A stretch of DNA of 12,801 nt from assembly GCA_031551525.1 (NCBI GenBank), contig JAVBNN010000045.1, positions 1-12,801 of the forward strand, in the 5' to 3' direction. Source of the stretch: JAVBNN01 sp031551525. GTDB lineage: Bacteria > Bacillota > Negativicutes > Acidaminococcales > JAISLQ01. Position numbers and translations under genes: made by a program. Shown here in pieces: positions 6,428 through 12,637 of this stretch. The notes beneath the pieces are model-generated. The model was not told the DNA's origin, ran no database searches, and saw only the letters and a list, made by a program, of their open reading frames with translations. How positions within the stretch are numbered: the stretch's first letter is position 1; the number at the start of each line of letters is the position of its first letter.

Positions 6428-7246
6428 TCACGAAGGCTTGCTTACCTTGCGGCTCATAAAAGCCGCCCCTTCGGATAAAGCAAAAAGCAGTGCCGCCGCC
6501 AGCACGATCGCGCCGCCCGGCGCCAAATCGACATAAAAAGACAGGGTTAGCCCAGTCACCACCGCCACCACCGCAGCCAGCACCGCCAGCAGCATGGTCT
6601 GGCCAAAACCCCTGCGCCAGGGCAATGCGCAAGCCACCGGGATGACCATCATGGCCGAAACCAGAAGGATGCCCACGATACGCATGGATACCGCTATGGT
6701 AAGGGCTGTAAGCACCGCCAGCAGCATGTTGAGCGCGCCCACAGAGAGCCCGCTCACCCGCGCCGCCGCCTCGTCAAAAGCCAGATAGACCAGCTTTCTG
6801 TAAAACAAAACTATGAGCAGTATGGAAAGCAGCCCTATACCCAGTACGATAGCCACTTCGCTTATACTTACCGTCACTATGCTGCCGAACAAAAAACTAA
6901 AAAGATCTACCCCTCCGCTGCCCTTTAAGCTGGCCAGCACCACGGCCAGCGCCATACCGCAATAGAAAAATATCGCCAGTATCATATCGCTGAACTCCGT
7001 TCGCATACTGCGCAACTTTTCTATAGCCACCGCGCCCGCTACCGTAAAAGCAGCCGCGCTCAGTACCGGCTCGAGCCCCAGCAGCCATCCGGCCGACACC
7101 CCGGCAAACGCAATATGCCCCAGCCCGTCGCCAATAATGGACTGACGTCTGACCACCAGAAAAGTACCCATGACCGGGCAGATGACCGCGATCAAAAGTC
7201 CGGCCAAAAACGCCCGGCGCATAAAATCAAACTCAAACATTTCCAT
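6428..7246 (-). CDS. znuB: Zinc ABC transporter permease
   Basis: The 272-residue membrane protein belongs to the ABC-3 (ZnuB/TroC) permease family, which forms the channel for zinc or manganese across the inner membrane. About eight hydrophobic segments are visible. The segment MRRAFLAGLLIAVICPVMGT near the N-terminus and IGDGLGHIAFAGVSAGWLLG (residues 38-57) are strong family signatures. The start is ATG at 7244-7246, with AGGGGG seven bases upstream. An in-frame ATG ten codons earlier (7274-7276), next to the znuC stop, lacks a clear site. It is the last gene of zur-znuA-znuC-znuB, 31 bp after znuC. Zinc rather than manganese is inferred from the adjacent Zur-like regulator and the His-rich loop of the binding protein. 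Confidence 0.92.
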   Translation of the reverse strand: MEMFEFDFMRRAFLAGLLIAVICPVMGTFLVVRRQSIIGDGLGHIAFAGVSAGWLLGLEPVLSAAAFTVAGAVAIEKLRSMRTEFSDMILAIFFYCGMALAVVLASLKGSGGVDLFSFLFGSIVTVSISEVAIVLGIGLLSILLIVLFYRKLVYLAFDEAAARVSGLSVGALNMLLAVLTALTIAVSMRIVGILLVSAMMVIPVACALPWRRGFGQTMLLAVLAAVVAVVTGLTLSFYVDLAPGGAIVLAAALLFALSEGAAFMSRKVSKPS

Positions 7247-7277
7247 GCCCGATCCCCCTTGTCTCACAACACGCATA

Positions 7278-8027
7278 CTAGCGCCCGGTCAACCCGCCGG
7301 CGGCATAATAAAATCCGCCCTTGTGCCGGTGCTCCATTATCTGTGACGCCTCGCCCCAGTAGCAGACCCCGCCCGCCTCCAGACACAGCGCCTTGCGGGC
7401 AGACTTGGCCGCCAGTTCCATATCGTGCGAAACCATCACGATCGTAACGCCCTCTTCTTTATTCAACGCACAAAGAAGTTCATATATGCCGCGTTTAGCA
7501 TCAGCGTCTATGCCGCTGGCCGGTTCGTCGAGAATGAGCAGCTCCGAATGACCGGCCAACGCTCTGGCCAAAAAGACCCGCTGGCGCTGCCCGCCGGACA
7601 GTTCTCCGACCAGGCAGTCGCGCCTCTCCCACATACCGACCCGCTCAAGCTGCTTTTCAATCTCTTGCTTTTCACTTTCCGCCACCCAGGGCAGGGCAAA
7701 ACACCGTCGGCCCAAAAGCCCCATACTGACGACCTCTTCAACCGTCGCAGGAAAATACTTCTGCTGCTGTGAAGTATTTTGCGGCACATAACCGATCCTC
7801 CGCCAGTCGCAAAAAAAATCCAGCGGTTCGCCAAACAGCCGTATCTCGCCTTCGGTCGGCTTGAGTTCCCTTAATAAAAGACGCAAAAAAGTACTCTTGC
7901 CACTGCCATTTGGCCCGACAACAGCCACAAAATCGCCTTTTTCCACAGAGAGGTTCACTTCCTTGAACAGCCAGGTACCGGGAAAAGAAAACCCCATATC
8001 TTTTACTTCGATAACATTATCACTCAT
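7278..8027 (-). CDS. znuC: Zinc ABC transporter ATP-binding protein
   Basis: The 249-residue ATPase powers the zinc importer from the cytoplasmic face. All ABC motifs are intact: Walker A GPNGSGKS at 38-45, Q-loop VPQ at 81-83, signature LSGGQ at 143-147, Walker B LLILDEP at 163-169 and the switch H201. Length is normal for ZnuC/TroB. There is no His-rich C-terminal tail. The start ATG (8025-8027) lies three bases after the znuA stop with only a weak ribosome binding site, so translation is probably coupled to znuA. The znuB gene follows after 31 bp. Confidence 0.94.
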   Translation of the reverse strand: MSDNVIEVKDMGFSFPGTWLFKEVNLSVEKGDFVAVVGPNGSGKSTFLRLLLRELKPTEGEIRLFGEPLDFFCDWRRIGYVPQNTSQQQKYFPATVEEVVSMGLLGRRCFALPWVAESEKQEIEKQLERVGMWERRDCLVGELSGGQRQRVFLARALAGHSELLILDEPASGIDADAKRGIYELLCALNKEEGVTIVMVSHDMELAAKSARKALCLEAGGVCYWGEASQIMEHRHKGGFYYAAGGLTGR

Positions 8028-8030
8028 AGC

Positions 8031-8951
8031 CTATCTGGGCGGCAAAGCTTTCTCCAGCATAGCAAGGTTTTGCCGCATCCCCTTTATATAATCACCTGTT
8101 TTATCCTTCGCCGGAGTTTCCAAAGGATCGAGCGTCAAAAGTTCCGCCCCCGCCTGTTTTGCTACCTCCCGCATGGACTTGTCACTGATCTGCGGCTCGG
8201 CAAACAGGTAGCGTATCTTCCTCTCCTTCACCTGATTGACCAGCGCAGCAAGAGCCGCCGGAGTAGGTTCGGCGTGCGGGTCAAGCCCCATCACGGCGAT
8301 TTGCCTCCAGCCATACTGGCGGGCCAGATAGCCAAAAGCAGCATGCATAGTGACAAACTCCGCCCCCTTGGTCTGGTCGGCCAATTTGCGGTAATCAGCA
8401 TCAAGGCTTTGTAATTCAGCTATATATTTAGCCGAATTTTCCCTGTACTCATTGGCGTTTTTCCCATCCAACCCGACCAGCGCGTCGCGGATAGCCTCCA
8501 CCTCTTTTACGGCCAGTAAAGGATCCAGCCAGATATGCGGATCAAAAGCGTGGTCATGGTCATGGTCATGCCCGTCGCCCTGAGCCATTCCCGCGCCGCC
8601 CGGCGTTACGAAGAGGCCTTTTCCTGCCTCGACCCCCACCGGCTTGTGTTCACCCAGGCTGCTCAATATTTTAGGAGCCCAGGGGTCCATCCCGCCACCA
8701 TTATAAACAAACAGACGCGCGGCCTGCACTTCTTTCAAGTCGCCAGCCGAAGGCTGCCAATCGTGCGCCTCCGTGCCCGGCGGCACCAGAACCGCCACCG
8801 TCACACGCTCTTTGCCCACCGCGCGGACAAATTCCGCCATAGGATAAATACTAGCCACTACCCGGAGCTTTTTGTTCTCAACCGGCTTTTCCTGTGAACA
8901 CCCGGAAACCGCGAAAACTAATGCCAATACTAAGAAACACAACTTTTTCAC
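8031..8951 (-). CDS. znuA: Zinc-binding lipoprotein of the ABC importer
   Basis: The 306-residue substrate-binding protein belongs to cluster A-I (ZnuA/TroA). It captures zinc outside the membrane and delivers it to the permease. The signal peptide ends in a lipobox, VSGC, with C18 as the lipid-anchored residue. Likely metal ligands in family positions are H63 (EAHDWQ), H139 (DPHIW), H203 (TMHAAFGY) and D275 (LDP). A short His/Asp-rich loop (GDGHDHDHDH, 125-134) lies just before H139, a feature of zinc-type members. The start is GTG (8949-8951), ten bases after AAGGAG. It overlaps the zur stop codon by GTGA, so the two genes are translationally coupled. Confidence 0.94.
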   Translation of the reverse strand: MKKLCFLVLALVFAVSGCSQEKPVENKKLRVVASIYPMAEFVRAVGKERVTVAVLVPPGTEAHDWQPSAGDLKEVQAARLFVYNGGGMDPWAPKILSSLGEHKPVGVEAGKGLFVTPGGAGMAQGDGHDHDHDHAFDPHIWLDPLLAVKEVEAIRDALVGLDGKNANEYRENSAKYIAELQSLDADYRKLADQTKGAEFVTMHAAFGYLARQYGWRQIAVMGLDPHAEPTPAALAALVNQVKERKIRYLFAEPQISDKSMREVAKQAGAELLTLDPLETPAKDKTGDYIKGMRQNLAMLEKALPPR

Positions 8952-9388
8952 TGTACTTTTACTCCTTTTTTGCTACAACTACCACACAAGCCATATAGAT
9001 CGAGCTTATGCCCCGTTATGCGAAAACCGCCGACCTTTCGGCCCTCCAGTATACGATGGTCGACCGCACACCCGTCAAACACCTTGCGCTTACCGCAGCC
9101 GGTACAAGTTATATAGTGCACATGCCGTCCGGCGGCAAACTCATACTCGCTGCCCTTGCCAAGCTTGTCCACCCGGCACAAGACGCCTAAAACACACAAC
9201 GCATTAAGATTCCTGTACACAGTATCGAGACTGACTGCCGGCAAACGCAAGTGCACATGCTCCAATACCTCCTGGGCAGTCACCGCGCATTTTTTTTGCA
9301 GTACATAATCCGCTATCAGCCGTTTTTGCGGAGTAATCCGCTGGCCGCCGACGCGCATGGCTTCGATAAGTTCTTCCAGTTTTGACAT
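8948..9388 (-). CDS. zur: Fur-family zinc uptake regulator (Zur-like)
   Basis: The 146-residue protein has the Fur layout: an N-terminal winged helix (residues 1-85, with the recognition-helix segment AVSLDTVYRNLNAL at 51-64) and a C-terminal dimer domain. Structural zinc cysteines are C95-x-x-C98 and C135-x-x-C138. H89 and H91 lie before the first pair, and H127 before the second. Together with zinc it should repress zinc uptake. The role as Zur rather than Fur or PerR is inferred from its place as first gene of znuACB and from the His-rich loop of ZnuA. The start ATG (9386-9388) has a GAGGG site six bases upstream. Its own promoter carries an overlapping inverted repeat, which suggests self-repression. 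Confidence 0.88.
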   Translation of the reverse strand: MSKLEELIEAMRVGGQRITPQKRLIADYVLQKKCAVTAQEVLEHVHLRLPAVSLDTVYRNLNALCVLGVLCRVDKLGKGSEYEFAAGRHVHYITCTGCGKRKVFDGCAVDHRILEGRKVGGFRITGHKLDLYGLCGSCSKKGVKVQ

Positions 9389-9430
9389 ATGCCGCCCTCA
9401 CTTTAAATAACAAATCCTAAATAGTATCAT

Positions 9431-9460
9431 TATTATTTAGCATTAATATCATAAATAATA
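9431..9460. promoter_or_regulatory. Putative Zur operator
   Basis: A perfect inverted repeat, TATTATTTA (9431-9439) and TAAATAATA (9452-9460), is centred on ATTAAT. It covers the -10 of the zur-znuACB promoter, the place expected for a repressor of Fur type. The low GC content means some symmetry could be chance, and it differs from the published Bacillus Zur consensus. Confidence 0.55.
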
Positions 9461-9477
9461 ACGCCGCTTTTTGTCAA
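9448..9477 (-). promoter_or_regulatory. Promoter of the zur-znuACB operon
   Basis: On the minus strand a perfect TTGACA -35 (9472-9477) and TATGAT -10 (9448-9453) are 18 bases apart, about 60 bases upstream of the zur start. The -10 lies inside the inverted repeat described as the Zur operator. Confidence 0.7.
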
Positions 9478-9501
9478 CACTAATAAAAATAACCCTTTAT
9501 T

Positions 9502-9529
9502 TTTACAATAAAATGCATTACCATATAAA
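9502..9529 (+). promoter_or_regulatory. Probable promoter of the nicotinamidase-like gene
   Basis: TTTACA (9502-9507) and TATAAA (9524-9529) are 16 bases apart, about 28 bases upstream of the ATG. The promoter points away from the zur promoter, and the putative Zur operator is about 40 bases upstream of its -35, so direct Zur control is not obvious. Confidence 0.5.
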
Positions 9530-9557
9530 TAGCTTATACTGCAGGGAGGGTTGTCCC

Positions 9558-10202
9558 ATGGCCTTTACACTGCCCGCAAAAAATTTAGTCGCCAGCTTTG
9601 ACGTGGACGCGCAAAACACCTTCACCCCACTTTGCCCCCATGAACTTGCGGTAGCAGAAGGAAACCTCATAGTACCGGAACTCAACGCGCAGGCCGCGTT
9701 CGCCTCTTTGCGCCTGGCTTCGCGTGACGCCCACAGCCCTAGCGCGGTCTGGCTGGCCGACGAAAAACATCCGCAATTCTCCCCGGTCAAGGGCCACCCT
9801 GATAGCGACATACACTGGATCGCGCACGCCATAGTCGGCACTCGCGGCTTTGACTTCATCGACGGACTCGACCCGGCTAAATACCACTACCAAGTCTACA
9901 AAGGAGTGCAGCCAGATATGCACCCCTACGGCGCCTGTTTTCACGACCTCGGCAACAGGCTGTCCACCGGTGCGATCGAATTTCTCAAAGTACACGGCAT
10001 CACCACCGTCCTGGTGGGAGGGCTCGCCACCGACTATTGCGTCAAAAACACCGTACTCCAACTTCTCGACGCCGAATTTTCCGTTGTCCTCAACCAGAGC
10101 GCCTGCCGCGGCATCGCCCCAGACACCACACTGGCCGCCCTGGCCGAAATGAAAGCGCGCGGCGCGGTTGTCATTGATAGCGCGGCTGAATTATCTCAAT
10201 AA
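9558..10202 (+). CDS. Nicotinamidase/isochorismatase-family hydrolase (PncA-like)
   Basis: The 214-residue product has the cysteine-hydrolase layout of nicotinamidases, which turn nicotinamide into nicotinate for NAD recycling. The catalytic triad is visible: D17 (DVDAQNTF), K115 (VYKGVQPD) and C161 (GGLATDYCVKNT). The metal-site residues of true nicotinamidases also appear: D57, H59 (RDAH) and H71 (EKHPQF). These support PncA over isochorismatase, but substrate is not proven. The start is ATG at 9558-9560, seven bases after GGAGGG. The frame is open 29 codons further upstream, but those codons cover the promoter and the ribosome binding site. No signal peptide is present, so it is cytoplasmic. 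It is divergent from zur and stands alone. Confidence 0.85.
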   Translation: MAFTLPAKNLVASFDVDAQNTFTPLCPHELAVAEGNLIVPELNAQAAFASLRLASRDAHSPSAVWLADEKHPQFSPVKGHPDSDIHWIAHAIVGTRGFDFIDGLDPAKYHYQVYKGVQPDMHPYGACFHDLGNRLSTGAIEFLKVHGITTVLVGGLATDYCVKNTVLQLLDAEFSVVLNQSACRGIAPDTTLAALAEMKARGAVVIDSAAELSQ

Positions 10203-10379
10203 CATATCATAATGAAGATAAATTTTCACACCCGCACTATAGCTTGTTTTCTGCCTTAGTTTATGTTTATCCAACCGCTAACAACCTTTACCCACTTCAC
10301 TTTTTTGCTGTTTTTTGTTTTTTGCGGCGCCTTTTTCATAGAATATTTATAGTTCTATTGAATATTTTTTGAAAAACGC

Positions 10380-10408
10380 TTGCAGTATAAAGATTTTTAA
10401 TATACAAT
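10380..10408 (+). promoter_or_regulatory. Promoter of the HU gene
   Basis: TTGCAG (10380-10385) and TACAAT (10403-10408) are 17 bases apart. With a start near 10415 the transcript would have a leader of about 200 bases before the HU start codon. Confidence 0.55.
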
Positions 10409-10478
10409 TAGGTCTGGTACTGGATGTTTTTTACTTTTAAAAAATCACTCGTCTAGGACTTTAGTCTTGACTTTTCGC

Positions 10479-10530
10479 AAAAACCCCTTTTAAAGCCTTT
10501 TTTTGCATATAAAAAAGAAGGGTTTTATTA
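10479..10530 (+). promoter_or_regulatory. Possible attenuator hairpin in the HU leader
   Basis: AAAACCC (10480-10486) pairs with GGGTTTT (10520-10526), with an inner T-run/A-run pairing, and is followed by a T-rich stretch. It resembles a weak intrinsic terminator inside the leader. GC pairs are few, so function is doubtful. Confidence 0.3.
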
Positions 10531-10612
10531 TTACCAATAGAATATTATCTGCATATGCAGTATCTATGCAGAACATATTAAAATTTTTTAAAAAATTTAG
10601 GAGGTTTTTTTA

Positions 10613-10954
10613 ATGAACAAATCTGAATTAGTTAGTGTCATTGCAGCGAAAGCCGAGATTACCAAAAAGAGCGCCGACAAAGCCGTAAACGCCCTCTTCG
10701 AAGCGATCAAAGACTCTGTTGCAACAGGTAACAAAGTGCAAGTAGCTGGTTTTGGTACTTTCGAATCCAGGAAACGCGCTGCCCGCAAAGGCAAAAACCC
10801 GCAGACCGGCGCTGAAATCAGCATCCCGGCCGCTACCGTTCCTGCTTTCCGCGCTGGCAAAGCTTTCAAAGAAGCCACCAATGGCAAAAAGAAAGTTGCA
10901 GTTAAAAAAGCTGCCCCGGCAAAAAAAGTAGCTCCTAAAGCCAAAAAGAAATAA
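10613..10954 (+). CDS. hup: HU-family nucleoid protein with basic C-terminal tail
   Basis: Residues 1-90 are a complete HU domain, which binds and bends DNA as a dimer and compacts the nucleoid. It includes the signature stretch from G46 (GFGTFESRKRAARKGKNP) and the intercalating proline P63 in NPQTG. Ordinary HU proteins stop near residue 90. This one continues with about 23 residues made almost only of Lys, Ala, Pro and Val, with AAPAKK/VAPKAKKK-like units resembling the tails of histone H1 or of actinobacterial HupB. The tail probably adds DNA contacts. The start is fixed by AGGAGG at 10599-10604, eight bases before ATG. It ends at a strong terminator shared with the convergent channel gene. 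Confidence 0.93.
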   Translation: MNKSELVSVIAAKAEITKKSADKAVNALFEAIKDSVATGNKVQVAGFGTFESRKRAARKGKNPQTGAEISIPAATVPAFRAGKAFKEATNGKKKVAVKKAAPAKKVAPKAKKK

Positions 10955-10975
10955 TTCATTTACTTAATCTATAAT

Positions 10976-11006
10976 AAAAAAAACCCGTGTTCTCACGGGT
11001 TTTTTT
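10976..11006. terminator. Bidirectional terminator between hup and the MscS-type gene
   Basis: CCCGTG (10984-10989) pairs with CACGGG (10994-10999) around TTCT, flanked by eight A on the left and seven T on the right. The A/T runs extend the stem and supply U-tails in both directions for the two convergent genes. Confidence 0.9.
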
Positions 11007-11013
11007 ATTTCAC

Positions 11014-12087
11014 CTATTCCCTATTGTTTAAAACCAACGGAGTTTCAAAATACACGCTCTGGCTAGGAAAAGCCATCGTCGTCCCGGATTTTTCCACTAT
11101 ATCCATTATAGCGAAATTCACCTTTTCCTTGATCAGGGTATGCCCGGAAAAATCAGTCACCTTCGTGTAATACAGCACCAGTATATCCATACTGCTCGGC
11201 CCGTAGCCGCTGAACGCCACAAAACTATCCCCTTCTTCCTGCGAAATATCCGGCACTTTGGATAAAAATTCCTTGATCCCCTGGATACATTCTCTCATCT
11301 GGCCCTTCTTGGTACTATAACTAAGGCCTAAAGTAAACCTCGCCCGGCGTTTTTTCATTCGCGACATATTGGTGATCGGCACAGAAGACAGGTTGGTATT
11401 GGGTATATGTATCAGCCCCTGATCGAAGGTCTTTATCCTCGTACTGCGAAAAGTCACCGCCTCCACCGTTCCTTCAAGACCCTCAGTCTGTATCCAGTCA
11501 CCGATGGAAAACGGCTTGTCAACCAAAATGACGAACCCGCCGAACATATTGGCCAAAGAATCCTTCGACGCCATCGCGAGCGCCAGGCCACCCAGGCCGA
11601 GGCCGGCAACCAAACCGCTGATATCATAGCCCCACTCCCTGGCCAACGTCAAAAAACACAATATAATGCTCATAACCCTTATCGTACTACCCAAAAGATT
11701 GGACAATATAGGATCGATCTTCCACTTGAACTTTTGCATAAGCTCCTGCAAATGGCCGTGGCTGTTGTCACCGATATTATAGATGATAGCGTAAATACCG
11801 ACAGCCATAGCAGAACGGTAAAGGTGTAAAAACAAAGTCGGCGAAAAGCCATGAAAAGGCGTACTGCGCAAACCTAAATACAGCGATGTAGTCAATATGA
11901 TAAAATGTATCGGCCATTCGATGATACTAACGATAAGCCCGCTATAATTGCTGCTCACCTTGTTTTTTATATGATGGCGCCCCCAGGGGAAAACTATCCG
12001 CAATAAAAACTGCTGCGCCAAAAAACCCGCCAGCAAGAAATAAAGACAAGTCGACCAGTCATGCCAAAACTGCCCCACCGTATACAT
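11014..12087 (-). CDS. MscS-family mechanosensitive ion channel
   Basis: The 357-residue membrane protein should open under membrane tension to release solutes after osmotic downshock. About five membrane segments are visible (roughly residues 12-33, 48-72, 84-105, 132-150 and 156-184). The last is the pore helix, GLVAGLGLGGLALAMASKDS, with the Gly/Ala packing typical of MscS, followed by LANMFGGFVILVDKPFSIGDWI, the beta-domain entry. The cytoplasmic vestibule fills the rest, including IPNTNLSSVPITNMSR. Five segments and this length resemble YnaI-type members rather than the 286-residue, three-segment E. coli MscS. The start is ATG at 12085-12087, six bases after GGGGAGG. Confidence 0.9.
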   Translation of the reverse strand: MYTVGQFWHDWSTCLYFLLAGFLAQQFLLRIVFPWGRHHIKNKVSSNYSGLIVSIIEWPIHFIILTTSLYLGLRSTPFHGFSPTLFLHLYRSAMAVGIYAIIYNIGDNSHGHLQELMQKFKWKIDPILSNLLGSTIRVMSIILCFLTLAREWGYDISGLVAGLGLGGLALAMASKDSLANMFGGFVILVDKPFSIGDWIQTEGLEGTVEAVTFRSTRIKTFDQGLIHIPNTNLSSVPITNMSRMKKRRARFTLGLSYSTKKGQMRECIQGIKEFLSKVPDISQEEGDSFVAFSGYGPSSMDILVLYYTKVTDFSGHTLIKEKVNFAIMDIVEKSGTTMAFPSQSVYFETPLVLNNRE

Positions 12088-12315
12088 ATCCGTCCTCCCC
12101 TATATCCGCTCTTTTAACTGTTTTCTAAAAAATATAATACCACAATATCGTCCGTCTGACATCACCTATAACAGAAAGCATAGTAAAGTGCGCTGCACCT
12201 TTTCACTTTTTCCTGCTCTGTTTTGCCCTCTTCCCTGCACTATTGTGTCAAATCTGACCAGCTCACTTTTCCGGCGACCCGGCTGTTGTTTTTTGCGATC
12301 CGCGCTAGGGTTGCG

Positions 12316-12491
12316 GCTATTGCGTGCCGCCACGCATAGCATGGATAGGCAAACCAGTTTTAGCAGACACACGGCGCTTCAGCGCCGATGTGGCCGCCAG
12401 TTCGATGCCGCAGGCATTCGAACATACCAAGGAAAAGACGGCTTAGCAATTCTTCGCGCGAAGTACAGCGTACGGCTAGTCCTTGAACAAG
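12316..12491. ncRNA. Candidate structured RNA or palindromic repeat island (unrecognised)
   Basis: Six inverted repeats follow each other. (1) 12316-12340: GCTA and TGCGTG pair with CACGCA and TAGC around CCGC. (2) 12372-12387: CGGCGC and GCGCCG around TTCA. (3) 12400-12423: GTTCGA/TCGAAC with inner TGCC/GGCA. (4) 12452-12463: palindrome CTTCGCGCGAAG. (5) 12463-12473: GTAC/GTAC. (6) 12482-12491: CTTG/CAAG. No match to 6S RNA, tmRNA, RNase P, SRP RNA or a riboswitch that I know. The strand is unknown. The alternative is a decayed or repeated intergenic element without a transcript. Confidence 0.4.
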
Positions 12492-12593
12492 AACGCGTAG
12501 CATTCCCGCAGGAGGACACCATACAAAGAACACATGCCCGCAGTTGGAAAAGCGCTACCGTTAGACACTACTCAACAGCGCAGAAAAAAGCGC

Positions 12594-12629
12594 AAAAAAG
12601 CACGCGACCTCACGATCACGTGCTTTTTT
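12594..12629 (-). terminator. Intrinsic terminator of the purC-like gene
   Basis: AAAAAAGCACG (12594-12604) and CGTGCTTTTTT (12619-12629) pair perfectly over 11 bp with a 14-base loop. It lies just downstream of the stop codon of the minus-strand gene and provides a U-run on that strand. It could also work on the plus strand. Confidence 0.8.
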
Positions 12630-12637
12630 ATCTCCCA

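Larger units (their letters stand above)
10203..10612 (+). other. 410-bp gene-free region: AT-rich hup upstream region and leader
   Basis: No coding frame or RNA gene was recognised. The region is strongly AT-rich, with long T and A runs. It holds a good promoter (10380-10408), a weak hairpin (10479-10526), the perfect palindrome CTGCATATGCAG (10549-10560), a second ATGCAGA at 10566-10572 that could pair with the same TCTGCAT, and an 18-bp A/T palindrome (10581-10598) touching the ribosome binding site. No convincing terminator for the upstream hydrolase gene was found. Confidence 0.6.
12088..12637. other. 550-bp gene-free region between purC-like and MscS-type genes
   Basis: No convincing protein frame is seen on either strand. 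The part next to the channel gene (12088-12160) is AT-rich and should hold its promoter, but no good -35/-10 pair was found. The stretch 12290-12510 is richer in G+C and full of hairpins (separate entry). The stretch 12590-12637 holds the terminator of the purC-like gene. Confidence 0.6.

Noticed and set aside
9471..9557. N-terminal extension of the nicotinamidase-like gene
   Set aside because: The extension covers the probable promoter and ribosome binding site, and the family N-terminus starts at the ATG at 9558.
10203..10612. Riboswitch or T-box considered in the hup leader
   Set aside because: No conserved riboswitch core or T-box sequence was recognised; only AT-rich stems are present.
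12166..12372. Minus-strand open frame of 68 codons in the right-hand gap
   Set aside because: No ribosome binding site, no domain, odd composition, and it overlaps the hairpin-rich stretch, so coding is unlikely.
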